Of a stretch of 64,000 nucleotides of DNA, positions 8,552-17,631 are shown one piece after another (the stretch's first letter is position 1; every line of letters starts with the position of its first letter). Position numbers and translations under genes: made by a program. Source of the stretch: Pseudidiomarina aestuarii (GTDB lineage: Bacteria > Pseudomonadota > Gammaproteobacteria > Enterobacterales > Alteromonadaceae). Location: the NCBI RefSeq assembly GCF_003987355.1, contig NZ_PIPR01000002.1:186001-250000 (forward strand), read 5' to 3'. The notes under the pieces were generated by a model. It saw only the letters and a list, made by a program, of their open reading frames with translations, was not told the DNA's origin and ran no database searches.

Positions 8552-9238
8552 TTAGTTATCCAAGCTGCGACCAAACGAAATATGCACTTCGCTGGAATCC
8601 TGTTTAGTGTGAAGCCAACGCTGCCTACCGGCGTTCGGTTGGTTCGACAAAGCATTTCTGAAGGCGTTCTCAATCCCTCTTTTTTGCGAATAATTATTGG
8701 TCCCGAAGTGGATATTACAGGTCATTTTAAGGCAACTGATCCGTTCAAAGGTTTCGGCAGCCTCTGGTTCAGCAAGCATCGCTGCGACTTCAGCCTGCTC
8801 AGCTTCAAAATCCCAGTCCGCGAAGCGGCTATCGGGTGCGTATAGTTCCGCGAACGTAGTGTCATACCCGAGCAGGTAGGGCATCGCTGATTTTGGTACT
8901 GCTTTACCCTGCGCAAGTTCATCTTGCAGTAACTCGCGCCTCTGGTCGTTGGTCATAGTCGTGAACGCTGCCACATCAATATTTGCATGCTCCGAACTCG
9001 CTTGTAGTTCGTCACGAACGCTTTTCAGTTCAGCGAGGAGCTCATAGAGCTGGGCGAGCGAATGACTGGAGTCAGTTGGGCGCAGCGGATTTTTTACAGA
9101 CTGCTCAGATGCGGACTCAAGCACTGGGTCGTTGGTTGCTGATACGGGTTGCTCTGACGGTTGGCTGGCAGCCGACCAGAGACCGAAGCTCAGCGCGATA
9201 TAGAAAATGAAGACTGCTGAATGTGCAAAGCGCGTCAT
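8552..9238 (-). CDS. Exported or membrane-anchored CX4C protein, paralogue of the next gene
   Basis: A protein of 228 residues from ATG 9238. The frame can be extended three codons to TTG 9247, but the AAGGAT site at 9249-9254 spaces properly (10 nt) only for 9238. It has an N-terminal signal or anchor (FAHSAVFIFYIALSFGLWSA), a polar linker, a helical segment at about 60-85, and a C-terminal domain with C-x4-C in ISCLKMTCNIHFGTN. The arrangement of anchor, helix and CX4C beta domain matches the downstream gene, and the two form a coupled pair. No function can be assigned. A periplasmic structural or sensory role is only a guess. Confidence 0.7.
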   Translation of the reverse strand: MTRFAHSAVFIFYIALSFGLWSAASQPSEQPVSATNDPVLESASEQSVKNPLRPTDSSHSLAQLYELLAELKSVRDELQASSEHANIDVAAFTTMTNDQRRELLQDELAQGKAVPKSAMPYLLGYDTTFAELYAPDSRFADWDFEAEQAEVAAMLAEPEAAETFERISCLKMTCNIHFGTNNYSQKRGIENAFRNALSNQPNAGRQRWLHTKQDSSEVHISFGRSLDN

Positions 9239-9404
9239 GTGCGGCAATATCCTTATTACTCAATGTATCGAGTTGTAAAGGTTGTGTTAATAGCACTCTA
9301 ACTGGTCTAAATAGACAGCGCAATACGTAGGTAATGGGACATTTGACAGGAAACCTGCACTCACGCATGCTGAGTGCAAATAACAAGAGGATGGAAGCCC
9401 CGAT

Positions 9405-10757
9405 ATGACCTACATGCACGACACCATCGAGCAGTTAAAGCAAACCAGTCCCGCTCAATCTGAATTTTATCAAGCCGTCGAAGAAGTTCTCGAATCCATT
9501 GAACCCCTCCTTGAAAGCAATCCACGTTACCGAGAACACGCGATCATCGAGCGTTTGGTCGAACCAGAACGGCAGATTATGTTCCGCGTGCCATGGTTAG
9601 ATGACAATGGCAAGATTCAAGTCAATAAAGGTTACCGAATAGAGTTCAACTCGGCTCTGGGTCCCTACAAAGGTGGCTTGCGGTTTCACAAGAGTGTAAA
9701 TGGCAGCATCGTAAAGTTTCTCGGTTTTGAGCAAATCTTTAAAAATGCACTGACAGGCTTGTCAATCGGCGGTGGTAAAGGTGGTTCAAACTTTGATCCC
9801 AAGGGCAAATCACAACAAGAAATCATGCGTTTTTGTCAGTCGTTTATGACGGAGCTCTATCGTCATATTGGCCCGACTACGGACGTTCCGGCCGGCGACA
9901 TCGGAGTGGGAACTCGCGAAATTGGTTATCTATTTGGACAATACAAACGTATCGTGAATCGGTTTGATGGCGTGTTGACCGGGAAAGGCTCATTGTGGGG
10001 CGGTTCGGAAGTGCGTACGCAAGCGACCGGTTACGGCGCGGTTTACTTTGCCAAATATATGATGGAAGACCGCGACTTTGAAATTAAAGGTAAGCGTTGT
10101 TTGGTCTCGGGCTCTGGTAATGTCGCCATCTACACCATGGAAAAGTTGATTGAACTCGGTGCCATTCCAGTTGCCTGCAGTGATTCCAGTGGCACCATTT
10201 ACCACAAAGATGGCATTGATTTAGATACCGTGAAAGAGCTGAAAGAGGCCGGTAGCGAGCGGCTCGAAAAGTATCTTGAGAAACACAGCAAAGCTGAATA
10301 CACACCGCGTGATGATTACCCCGATAATGGCGAGAAAATTTGGCGCTATGCCGCTGATTTAGCGTTTCCATGCGCGACCCAGAACGAGGTATCAAAAGAA
10401 GATGCTGAAGCGCTGGTTGAGAATGGCTGCAAAGGCGTGGTTGAAGGCGCCAATATGCCGTGTACGGCGGCAGCGGCAGATATTCTATTGGAATCTCGTA
10501 TTGCCTATGCGCCCGGGAAAGCGTCGAATGCGGGTGGCGTTGCAACGTCGCAGTTGGAGATGGCGCAGAATGCCAGTATGCAGCGCTGGACCTTTGAGGA
10601 GGTCGACGAAAAATTGAAGACCATCATGTGCCATATCTATCAAGCGTCGCGCGATGCAGCCGAGGAGTTTGGTGAGAAAAATAATCTTGTGGTTGGCGCG
10701 AACATAGCTGGTTTTCGTCGCGTTGCCGACGCTATGATTCAGCAAGGCGTCGTTTAG
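9405..10757 (+). CDS. gdhA: NADP-type glutamate dehydrogenase
   Basis: Interconverts 2-oxoglutarate plus ammonium and glutamate in the cytoplasm. The 450-residue length is that of the small hexameric class. Visible marks are GPYKGGLRFH, the KNALTGLSIGGGKGGSNFDPKGK segment holding the catalytic lysine region, PAGDIGVGTREIGYLFG, and the dinucleotide loop SGSGNVAIY. ATG 9405 is preceded by a GAGGATGG ribosome site. NADP use is inferred from close match to the E. coli GdhA type. Together with the ast operon at 32.8-36.6 kb it links arginine breakdown to glutamate metabolism. Confidence 0.95.
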   Translation: MTYMHDTIEQLKQTSPAQSEFYQAVEEVLESIEPLLESNPRYREHAIIERLVEPERQIMFRVPWLDDNGKIQVNKGYRIEFNSALGPYKGGLRFHKSVNGSIVKFLGFEQIFKNALTGLSIGGGKGGSNFDPKGKSQQEIMRFCQSFMTELYRHIGPTTDVPAGDIGVGTREIGYLFGQYKRIVNRFDGVLTGKGSLWGGSEVRTQATGYGAVYFAKYMMEDRDFEIKGKRCLVSGSGNVAIYTMEKLIELGAIPVACSDSSGTIYHKDGIDLDTVKELKEAGSERLEKYLEKHSKAEYTPRDDYPDNGEKIWRYAADLAFPCATQNEVSKEDAEALVENGCKGVVEGANMPCTAAAADILLESRIAYAPGKASNAGGVATSQLEMAQNASMQRWTFEEVDEKLKTIMCHIYQASRDAAEEFGEKNNLVVGANIAGFRRVADAMIQQGVV

Positions 10758-10769
10758 GTCACGTGAACG

Positions 10770-11774
10770 TTAAAAGTTCATAATAGTGCGATTTCGGCCC
10801 TGATGTTTAGCCTCGTAAAGCGCCTGATCAGCAGCAGCGACTGCTTGTTCTGGCGCTTGGTTGGGTTGCAAACTGGCGACACCAAAGCTCATTGTTGTGC
10901 GCTCATTTGGAAATAGCTTCAGCTCTGCTATTTGCTCGCGTAGCTGTTCACAAATAGCGAATGCCTCGGTGGTCGAGGTGTTCGGTAGAATAAGCATGAA
11001 CTCCTCACCGCCCCAGCGACCAACAAAATCTGATTCACGTACCTGCAAGCGCAACAACTGCGCAATGTGTTGTAGCACACGGTCACCTTGCAAATGTCCG
11101 AAACGGTCGTTGATCGTTTTAAAGTGATCAATGTCAGCGAGCACAACAGCGGCTTCATTAACTTTATCGTTTTCGGAACGAGTAAATTGCGACAGCGTTG
11201 CGTCCAGACTCAAGCGATTGGCGAGACCGGTCAATCTATCCGTATTCGACAACCGTTCCAGTTCATCATAGGCATCGGCACGAGACTTCTCGTAGTGTCG
11301 GAAAAGGAACCAATGGGCGGTGAAAACTTCGATAATATTCAACAAGCTACCCAGACCCATGGTCAGAGGCTGCGCGCGTGGCAGTTGATACGCCATGAAG
11401 CCAATAGTGTAGCCAAACACAATGGCGGTATACCAAGCGCCGACTTTGCGCCCGAGTAAAAAGAAGACAATCGGCGGAATTACAGTCACCCACAACACCG
11501 AGTAACTATTCCCGGTGACTAAGTGCATGAACATCATGACATTAAAGGTAATTGCTAAACACACGAGCCACGAGGAACGTCGTAATTGTCGATGGCGTTG
11601 GTGATAGACACCAATCAATACTGCTGCGGTTAGGCTGATGTAGTTGAAAGTTGCGAGTTCATAGGCTGCAAAAACAACCACATTGAGTGTGCCAATAACG
11701 AACGAAAACACGCCAATAATCCAAAGGACACTCATGACCAGAGTGTACTGGTGTCGATATGCGGTGCTGGCCAT
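10770..11774 (-). CDS. Membrane diguanylate cyclase (GGDEF)
   Basis: Makes cyclic di-GMP from two GTP. The first about 160 residues hold five or six hydrophobic segments, followed by a short linker helix and a GGDEF domain. The active-site motif is GGEEF at about 255-259, and an intact inhibitory RxxD site (RESD, 246-249) lies exactly five residues ahead, so product inhibition is expected. ATG 11774 has GGAG 8 nt upstream. The membrane part resembles no sensor domain that I recognise, so the signal is unknown. It is convergent with gdhA, with 12 bp between stops. Confidence 0.9.
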   Translation of the reverse strand: MASTAYRHQYTLVMSVLWIIGVFSFVIGTLNVVVFAAYELATFNYISLTAAVLIGVYHQRHRQLRRSSWLVCLAITFNVMMFMHLVTGNSYSVLWVTVIPPIVFFLLGRKVGAWYTAIVFGYTIGFMAYQLPRAQPLTMGLGSLLNIIEVFTAHWFLFRHYEKSRADAYDELERLSNTDRLTGLANRLSLDATLSQFTRSENDKVNEAAVVLADIDHFKTINDRFGHLQGDRVLQHIAQLLRLQVRESDFVGRWGGEEFMLILPNTSTTEAFAICEQLREQIAELKLFPNERTTMSFGVASLQPNQAPEQAVAAADQALYEAKHQGRNRTIMNF

Positions 11775-11962
11775 GTTGTTACTCCAATGTTTCCCGATAA
11801 CTTGTTATATGTCATTCGCTTAGGAATGGGAAGCCAACATTAAAATATTTGGTTACATAACCTTTACAATTAAAAGAGAGGAAATTGTGACCTTTTTCGC
11901 AGATCGAGCATCTATACTCATAACGACAGCTGTTTTGTTGTCTGCCGATTGGAGGCATGATT

Positions 11963-13468
11963 ATGCGACATCATACAAGTTTAAAACTGAGTGTCATTGC
12001 GCTGAGCTTGATGACAGTTACCGGTTGCACCTCTACGTATGCAGCCCGCAGCGAAGTGGTTCGCACCGAAACTATGCAGGTTGTGCGTGATGCGGCCTAT
12101 TACGAAAACGCTACGGTCGATGAACTGTTAGCACCGATTGCGTTGTACCCAGATGCGTTACTTTCTCACATTCTGATTGCGGCGACGTATCCATTGGAAG
12201 TGGTGCAAGCAGAGCGCTGGACGCAAGACTATGCGCACCTCGATGCGGACGCAGCATTAACAGCCGTGGAATCCCAGCCATGGGATCCCAGTGTGAAGGC
12301 ATTGGTTGCAACACCGGACGTCTTGAAACGAATGAGTGAGGATCTAGCGTGGACACAAGCCCTTGGCGAAGCCTTTTTAGCTGAAGAAGAAGCTGTGCTG
12401 GCGAGCATTCAGAGTCTGCGTCAGCAAGCTTACACAGCGGGTAATCTAGCCAGTGATGAACATATCAATGTGCAGCGCGAAGAAAAGACGATTGTGATTG
12501 AGACGGTTCGGCGTGAGGTGGTCTATGTGCCGTACTACGATAGCCGCTATGTTTACGGTGACTGGTGGTGGCGTAATCGTTCACCCGTTTACTGGCACTA
12601 CCCTGCGCTTCATGTGAGTGTGGGGTCTGGCATCTATTGGGGCATTAACTATCACGTTCCAAGTGCTTTCTATTTTAGTTCTTTCTACTGGCCTCAACGC
12701 TATGTTGTGGTCCATCACCATCATTACCACAAACCGAAGCAGCGTTATCCAGAGCGTCGGCAAATTGTTCAGGATGGACGTCGTTGGCAACATGAACCCG
12801 AGCATCGTCGTGGGGTGAAGTTTAAGCGTCGCGATCTGCAGTGGGATGGACCTAAGCGTCATGTGGTCGAACGTCGTGATCCAGCAGAGAATCGTACTGC
12901 AGCGCGTCGTAAGTTATCGACTGCACCTACTGTAACCGAGAATCCTGGTAAACGGTTGCCAACGCGTGATACTCGCGTAGCGGATGACCGCTTGCGTCAA
13001 GATGTGTTTGATATCACGGAACAGCCAGTTCGGACACAACGTCCAGCGGTACGTACACCGGAAGATGTCAGAACGCGTTTGGCGCAGAAGCCGACCATTA
13101 CTGAACAGCCTACGCGTGTGCGGCCTCAGGTGAGTACGCCATTGCCGAAGCAGCAACCGCTGTTTAAGCAGACACCGCAGCCTCGTATCGCTGAGCCTGC
13201 AGTGCAGCCGCGCGTGCGCAGCAGTCAGCCGGTGCTGAGACAACAACCAACTCTGCCACCGGCAGTCTCTCAACCGCGGGTGTCGCAACCAAGCTACTCA
13301 CGGCCTGCGGTTTCTCAACCACGAGTCTCGCAACCGGCTATTTCACAGCCGCGGGTTTCACAGCCGCGTGTTTCACAGCCGCGTATTTCACAGCCGAGTG
13401 TGCAGCCTGTGCAGCCAGTGTCGCGGCCAGCGGTGCGCTCCTCACGGCCGCAGCAAGAAATCGAATAG
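11963..13468 (+). CDS. DUF3300 lipoprotein with RVSQP-repeat tail
   Basis: A protein of 501 residues. The frame also offers ATG 11957, but the GGAGG at 11951-11955 would be 1 nt away. ATG 11963 is 7 nt away and begins a lipoprotein signal with lipobox VTGC. The DUF3300 region (DELLAPIALYPDALLSHILIAATYP) covers about residues 35-150. It is followed by a tyrosine/tryptophan/histidine-rich stretch, a basic region, and a tail after about residue 430 made of the five-residue unit RVSQP and variants. Family function is not known to me, and cell-envelope location is inferred. The tail is encoded by 15-bp tandem repeats. Confidence 0.82.
   Translation: MRHHTSLKLSVIALSLMTVTGCTSTYAARSEVVRTETMQVVRDAAYYENATVDELLAPIALYPDALLSHILIAATYPLEVVQAERWTQDYAHLDADAALTAVESQPWDPSVKALVATPDVLKRMSEDLAWTQALGEAFLAEEEAVLASIQSLRQQAYTAGNLASDEHINVQREEKTIVIETVRREVVYVPYYDSRYVYGDWWWRNRSPVYWHYPALHVSVGSGIYWGINYHVPSAFYFSSFYWPQRYVVVHHHHYHKPKQRYPERRQIVQDGRRWQHEPEHRRGVKFKRRDLQWDGPKRHVVERRDPAENRTAARRKLSTAPTVTENPGKRLPTRDTRVADDRLRQDVFDITEQPVRTQRPAVRTPEDVRTRLAQKPTITEQPTRVRPQVSTPLPKQQPLFKQTPQPRIAEPAVQPRVRSSQPVLRQQPTLPPAVSQPRVSQPSYSRPAVSQPRVSQPAISQPRVSQPRVSQPRISQPSVQPVQPVSRPAVRSSRPQQEIE
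13341..13400 (+). repeat. 15-bp coding tandem repeat in the DUF3300 gene
   Basis: Four head-to-tail units of TTTCACAGCCGCGKR type occupy 13341-13355, 13356-13370, 13371-13385 and 13386-13400. They are less conserved further upstream from about 13267. Each unit encodes one RVSQP-like pentapeptide in frame, so copy-number change would alter tail length without a frameshift. Confidence 0.85.
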
Positions 13469-13487
13469 TTGTGAATCGATAGGCAAT

Positions 13488-13524
13488 AAAAAACCCGGCG
13501 CAGTGTTCACTGGCCGGGTCTTTT
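13488..13524. terminator. Bidirectional rho-independent terminator
   Basis: An A-run, stem ACCCGGC (13493-13499) with GCCGGGT (13513-13519), then CTTTT. It lies between the convergent DUF3300 gene (stop 13468) and the M16 protease gene (stop 13537), and fits both directions. Confidence 0.8.
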
Positions 13525-13536
13525 GATGGGTAAAGA

Positions 13537-16431
13537 TTATTGCTTCGCCATCTCCGCATGGAACTTCGCAAGAGACTCGACAACTTGCTGGTTTGGTAAC
13601 TCAGCAAACGGCTGCTCGAGAAACTTAGTACCACGCATCTGAACAGAGATACGAGCCGCGTCCGGATTCAACATGGTTTGTTGATAGAAGGACTTAATAT
13701 CCTCTAACGTCACGGCCTCGACCGCTGCAATCAGCTGCTGCTTGCTATCAAAATCGAAACGCTCACGATACCAGTCATTGATCAACGGAGACACTTCTTC
13801 AGACATGTTCTTCGGTGGCTCTTTCAGCGACACCAAAGCACTGGCTTTCAACTGCTCGAACTCTTCTTGAGTGAGTGCATTTAAGCGCTCTTCATACTCA
13901 CCTTTAAACGCGTCGAAGCGTGCTTGCATGGTCGCAACGTCATTGACTGGGGTTTGAATGTACATCGCAAAACCAGTGTACTCATCAATGGCTGTTGCAG
14001 TACCTCCGACAGCGTAGGCAAGTTGCTCTTCGGTACGTAACTTATCGAATGCGATGTTGCTGAAGTGCGCTGATAACACGTTACCCGCTGCTTGCGTTGC
14101 AAAACCTGGCTCCGGATGCACATGGACGTCAATCATACCAACGTCAGCTACATCAATATTCTCCTGCCAGACAATGCGTTGCTTCTCAGCTGGCGCGATA
14201 AAACGAGCACGGTCGTAGTTAGTCGATTGACGTTCGGCTGGCAATGCAGCATCAACAACAGTCACGACGTTCTCGAGATCAGAGAGGGCATAGTTACCAA
14301 ATGCGAATACCCGAATGTGGTTATTGCTCAACTGTTCGTTGGCAAACGCAGTCAGATCAGCAGGCTTCAGTGATTCCGCAGTCGCAATCAATTGCTCAGT
14401 GTTGAAGTTACCTTCACGAATGAGCTTGTTGTATGCCCCAAAGGCCTGATAGAACGGAAATTGTTTACCTTGGTTACGTAAGCCGCGAACAAAGCGGTCG
14501 ACGGCGTTAGCAAAGCTCTGCTCGTCAGCCTCGACAACGAGGTTTGCGATTGCTTCTTGCAGTAACACCGGCTGTTTGTCGGTAAAGCCAGACACACGTA
14601 AGGTCACGCCGCTACCGGTATTGAAGTTGAACTGCATACCCGCAACCGAAGCTTCAGTGCGCAATGCGCTTTGCTCTAGGTTAAATAGGTCACGCCAGAT
14701 GTCCAGCAACACGGCCGCTTTGACATCTTCTTGAGCGCGACCATTGTTCATCGCAATTTCAATAATGCCGCGTGGCTGATCAGCAAATAGCTGACTCGGA
14801 TAGTGCCATACCGTCATGCCTTCAGACTCCAGCACGATTTCTGGTTTGGCTTGTTCTTTCGCTTCAACCAAAGCAAAGTTTTCTGGCATCAAGCGATTTA
14901 CTGTTGGCAAATTAAACGCTAATTGGCCTTCTTGACCCCAACTCGCCATCTCTTCGGCACTGATATCGACAACTTGATATTTACCGTCATAGAAATGAAG
15001 TTCACTGTCACTTGGCTCTTGTTTACTTACATACCAAACGCGTAGACGTTCAGGTGTGAGCTGGTCCAATACAGCATTGATTGCTTGCGCATCAAAAGCT
15101 TCATAAACATATGGAGCAGCGATAGCGTAATTGGCAGGCACGTTCTGCATAGATTCAGCCAAATTCGACACGTAGCTGAACTGGTTGCCTTTTTCTAAGA
15201 ACTGAAAACGGTTGTTGAGGCTGGTTTTGATTTCCGCAAAGTATTTCTCATCAACGCCTTCAGCACGAATTTTATCAATGTATTGCATAATCGAAGCAAT
15301 CATCATTTCGCGCTGTTGCATACCGGCATCAGTGAGCTCCAGCATAATGTTTAAAGTGCCGTAGTTACCGTAATCGGTTGGTGACGCATAAGCATTCAGA
15401 CTCGAGATTAGTCCCATGGCTTTCAACGTATGGGATGGCGTACCTTCCATTTCAGAACCAATCAAGTAGGTAATGAACTCGTTCGGTTTCACGCGGAACT
15501 GGTCGCTATTGTCTTCAATGATAAACTCTAAGCGAACTTGTTTGACGTCTTCGTTCGGTACGTAGTGAATGCGTTTGCCACCCACTTGCTCAAAATCTAA
15601 CTGAGTTGTTACGGTTGGATCTTCAATGTTCTTGTTTTCAATGGCGCTAAAGTGCTTTTCCGCCAAAGCTTCGAGTTCGTCTAATGAACGGTTACTGATC
15701 ATGGCCGCCTTCATAATATTGGCGGAGTAATAGCGATTATAAAAATCAACCGTTTCAGTATGCAGATTGCTATTTTCTTTATCGCCCAGTGACTCAAGGT
15801 TACCAATTAAGAAGCGATTTGCAGGGTGGTCACCAAGCAATCCACGAGCCAAATTGTATTGACCAAAGAAGTCCATTTCACGTCGCATAGACCATTCGGC
15901 ATTGACCGCATTTTTCTCTTTTTCAGTGTATTCAGGATAAAGCTTTGGCGCTTTAAAGAAATCGGAGAAACGATCTAAGGCTTCGTCATAGGCATTGTTG
16001 TTCAAGCTGAACATGTAGTTGGTGATATCCAGCCAAGTGTAGGCATTCTGGCTACCACCGTTGGCAGTCATAAACTCGCCATATTCATTGGAGTCAGGGT
16101 ATTTCTCAGTACCCAAGAACAGCATATGTTCTAAGTAGTGAGCCATACCTTGCTGAGTCATTGGGTCATGCAGAAGACCGACGCTGACGCTCAAAGATGC
16201 TGCAGACTTTTCCGTTGACGGATCAGAAATCAACATCACCTCTAAACCGTTATCAAGCATTAAAGTGCGATAAGCACGATCATCGTTTGGGCTTTTCAGT
16301 ACTTGAGTTGCCGCTTGTTGCTGAGCTGTTTGCTCAGATGCAGCATTAGTTTGTTCATTGCTGGGGCGGCTATCACAACCGGTCAGCAATAGTGCAGTAG
16401 CAACTGCACTGAGTAAAAAGAAGTTTTTCAT
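13537..16431 (-). CDS. M16 zinc metalloprotease, pitrilysin/insulysin-like lipoprotein
   Basis: A 964-residue protease of the inverted-zincin family that degrades peptides, with four homologous domains of about 230 residues. The zinc motif is H98-Y-L-E101-H102 (MAHYLEHMLF), with the third ligand region in NAEWSMRRE further along. A signal peptide with lipobox LLTGC (C19) indicates a lipoprotein, unlike soluble periplasmic E. coli pitrilysin, so membrane anchoring is inferred. Length fits protease III (about 960). The ATG at 16431 follows AAGAGC. It probably takes part in peptide use together with the DPP-IV and oligopeptidase A genes nearby. I leave the symbol empty because orthology to ptrA is not certain. 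Confidence 0.9.
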   Translation of the reverse strand: MKNFFLLSAVATALLLTGCDSRPSNEQTNAASEQTAQQQAATQVLKSPNDDRAYRTLMLDNGLEVMLISDPSTEKSAASLSVSVGLLHDPMTQQGMAHYLEHMLFLGTEKYPDSNEYGEFMTANGGSQNAYTWLDITNYMFSLNNNAYDEALDRFSDFFKAPKLYPEYTEKEKNAVNAEWSMRREMDFFGQYNLARGLLGDHPANRFLIGNLESLGDKENSNLHTETVDFYNRYYSANIMKAAMISNRSLDELEALAEKHFSAIENKNIEDPTVTTQLDFEQVGGKRIHYVPNEDVKQVRLEFIIEDNSDQFRVKPNEFITYLIGSEMEGTPSHTLKAMGLISSLNAYASPTDYGNYGTLNIMLELTDAGMQQREMMIASIMQYIDKIRAEGVDEKYFAEIKTSLNNRFQFLEKGNQFSYVSNLAESMQNVPANYAIAAPYVYEAFDAQAINAVLDQLTPERLRVWYVSKQEPSDSELHFYDGKYQVVDISAEEMASWGQEGQLAFNLPTVNRLMPENFALVEAKEQAKPEIVLESEGMTVWHYPSQLFADQPRGIIEIAMNNGRAQEDVKAAVLLDIWRDLFNLEQSALRTEASVAGMQFNFNTGSGVTLRVSGFTDKQPVLLQEAIANLVVEADEQSFANAVDRFVRGLRNQGKQFPFYQAFGAYNKLIREGNFNTEQLIATAESLKPADLTAFANEQLSNNHIRVFAFGNYALSDLENVVTVVDAALPAERQSTNYDRARFIAPAEKQRIVWQENIDVADVGMIDVHVHPEPGFATQAAGNVLSAHFSNIAFDKLRTEEQLAYAVGGTATAIDEYTGFAMYIQTPVNDVATMQARFDAFKGEYEERLNALTQEEFEQLKASALVSLKEPPKNMSEEVSPLINDWYRERFDFDSKQQLIAAVEAVTLEDIKSFYQQTMLNPDAARISVQMRGTKFLEQPFAELPNQQVVESLAKFHAEMAKQ

Positions 16432-16590
16432 GATTTGTTGCTCTTATACCTTGATGTTCAGAAATTCGAATTGCTGAAGATAAATCCTTCGTATCATAGT
16501 GGTTAATGCGCCCAACATCTTTAAACACGACAAATTACTTTGTAACAAAGTATCAACTATTGTAAATCCATTAAAAATATGGGTTTATAT

Positions 16591-16607
16591 AAAGATAGTA
16601 AATCTTT
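16591..16607. promoter_or_regulatory. AAAGAT/ATCTTT inverted repeat before the MarR gene
   Basis: AAAGAT (16591-16596) and ATCTTT (16602-16607) flank a 5-nt spacer, and a third AAAGAT half-site follows at 16613-16618. The cluster ends about 10 nt before the ATG at 16629. An AT-rich palindrome at this place fits autoregulation by the MarR-type product, which is inference. Confidence 0.45.
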
Positions 16608-16628
16608 TTGTAAAGATATGAGGTCGTC

Positions 16629-17129
16629 ATGGCAGAGGCAAAGATTAGTTCACGTATGGCAGTGAGTACGATGCTCGAACAATGGCGTCAGCAACGCCCC
16701 GAATTACCGATTTTAGAAGCGGGGCTGGTGGGCGTATTACTGCGAGTCGGCAAACGGCTTGAGCAGATTGGTCTCGAGTCCCTCAAACCGTTTCAACTGG
16801 GCTGGTCTGAACATGACTTGCTGGCAGCGCTACGCCGCCGTGGTCCTCCTTATGCAGCAACACCCGGTGAATTGTTGGACGAGCTGTTTATCACATCAGG
16901 AGCTCTCACCGCTTGCACCAATCGATTGATTGACCGCGGTTTGGTGTTTCGAGCGAAAAGTAAGAAAGACAGCCGCTCTCGCATCATCGCACTGACTAAG
17001 GATGGCTTTCACTTTATTGATAAAGTGACGACCGAGCGATTTCAATTGTGTGAAGAGCTTATGTCGGTTTATTCAAAGGAAGATAAGAGCAAGCTGTTTG
17101 ATCTAGCGGAGCAGTTCTTAAAATCCTAG
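16629..17129 (+). CDS. MarR-family transcriptional regulator
   Basis: A 166-residue dimeric winged-helix regulator. The helix-turn-helix is in ATPGELLDELFITSGALTACTNRLIDRGLV (about 77-106), followed by the wing RAKSKKDSRSRIIALT typical of MarR. ATG at 16629 is used, as the AT-rich leader with AAAGAT half-sites runs right up to it and GAGG lies 7 nt ahead. It is transcribed away from the M16 protease gene across a 197 bp gap, so it could control itself, that protease, or distant targets. No ligand-binding residues can be assigned. Confidence 0.85.
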   Translation: MAEAKISSRMAVSTMLEQWRQQRPELPILEAGLVGVLLRVGKRLEQIGLESLKPFQLGWSEHDLLAALRRRGPPYAATPGELLDELFITSGALTACTNRLIDRGLVFRAKSKKDSRSRIIALTKDGFHFIDKVTTERFQLCEELMSVYSKEDKSKLFDLAEQFLKS

Positions 17130-17148
17130 CTTTTCATGTTAAAAATAT

Positions 17149-17177
17149 TTGACATCACTAAAAAGAGAATCTAACCT
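17149..17177 (+). promoter_or_regulatory. Sigma-70 promoter of the membrane protein-XRE pair
   Basis: TTGACA at 17149-17154, 17-nt spacer, TAACCT at 17172-17177. The -35 is perfect and the -10 is weak, which suits a repressed or activated promoter. Confidence 0.5.
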
Positions 17178-17180
17178 GCC

Positions 17181-17202
17181 AATGTTAAACAAACTTAACA
17201 TT
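17181..17202. promoter_or_regulatory. Perfect 8-bp inverted repeat, likely operator
   Basis: AATGTTAA (17181-17188) and TTAACATT (17195-17202) flank 6 nt. It lies just after the -10 and before the ATG at 17213, where a bound repressor would block transcription. The XRE protein encoded second in this operon is the obvious candidate to bind it. Confidence 0.6.
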
Positions 17203-17212
17203 GAGGTGAGTT

Positions 17213-17629
17213 ATGAGCTTTTCCGAAAAATCGGCGTGGGTAATGTTTCTCGTTTTGGCGGTGATTGGTGGCGGTTTTATTATTGATGTGGTTCAGGTGT
17301 CACTGGCGATTGGTGCCATCGCTCCACCCATGATGATCATCAAGTTTGTAGTGAGCATGATTTTTATTAGTATCGTCGCGCAGGTCGCCTTGGCGATAAC
17401 ATCGTCGCGCGATGCCAGTCGACCCAAAGATGAGCGTGAGCGCTCTATTTCGCTGTGGTCGTCAGCTAAGGCAAGCTTTGTATTTGCCTTTGGTGTAATT
17501 ACGAGTTTGGGGCATTTTTTGTATTACGGTGACGGTAATCTGTTGTTCTACATGGTGTTAGCATCTCTGATTATTAGCCAGCTCCTTGAGTACGTGCTAC
17601 AAATCATCGCGTTTCGTCGGGGTATTTAG
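17213..17629 (+). CDS. Four-helix membrane protein paired with an XRE regulator
   Basis: A 138-residue protein with four hydrophobic segments at about 8-30, 36-58, 80-100 and 107-130, and a charged loop SSRDASRPKDERERS between the second and third. I cannot name it securely. Membrane proteins of this size followed by a small XRE regulator are a common bacterial pairing (DUF2178-type). GAGGTGA just ahead of ATG 17213 is a good ribosome site. The stop is 2 bp before the regulator's start, so the two are co-translated. The product is likely to sense or modulate something at the membrane, which is a guess. Confidence 0.72.
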   Translation: MSFSEKSAWVMFLVLAVIGGGFIIDVVQVSLAIGAIAPPMMIIKFVVSMIFISIVAQVALAITSSRDASRPKDERERSISLWSSAKASFVFAFGVITSLGHFLYYGDGNLLFYMVLASLIISQLLEYVLQIIAFRRGI

Positions 17630-17631
17630 CG

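Noticed and set aside
12914-13288. A 124-codon arginine/leucine-rich minus-strand frame
   Set aside because: It is the shadow of the low-complexity tail of the DUF3300 gene.
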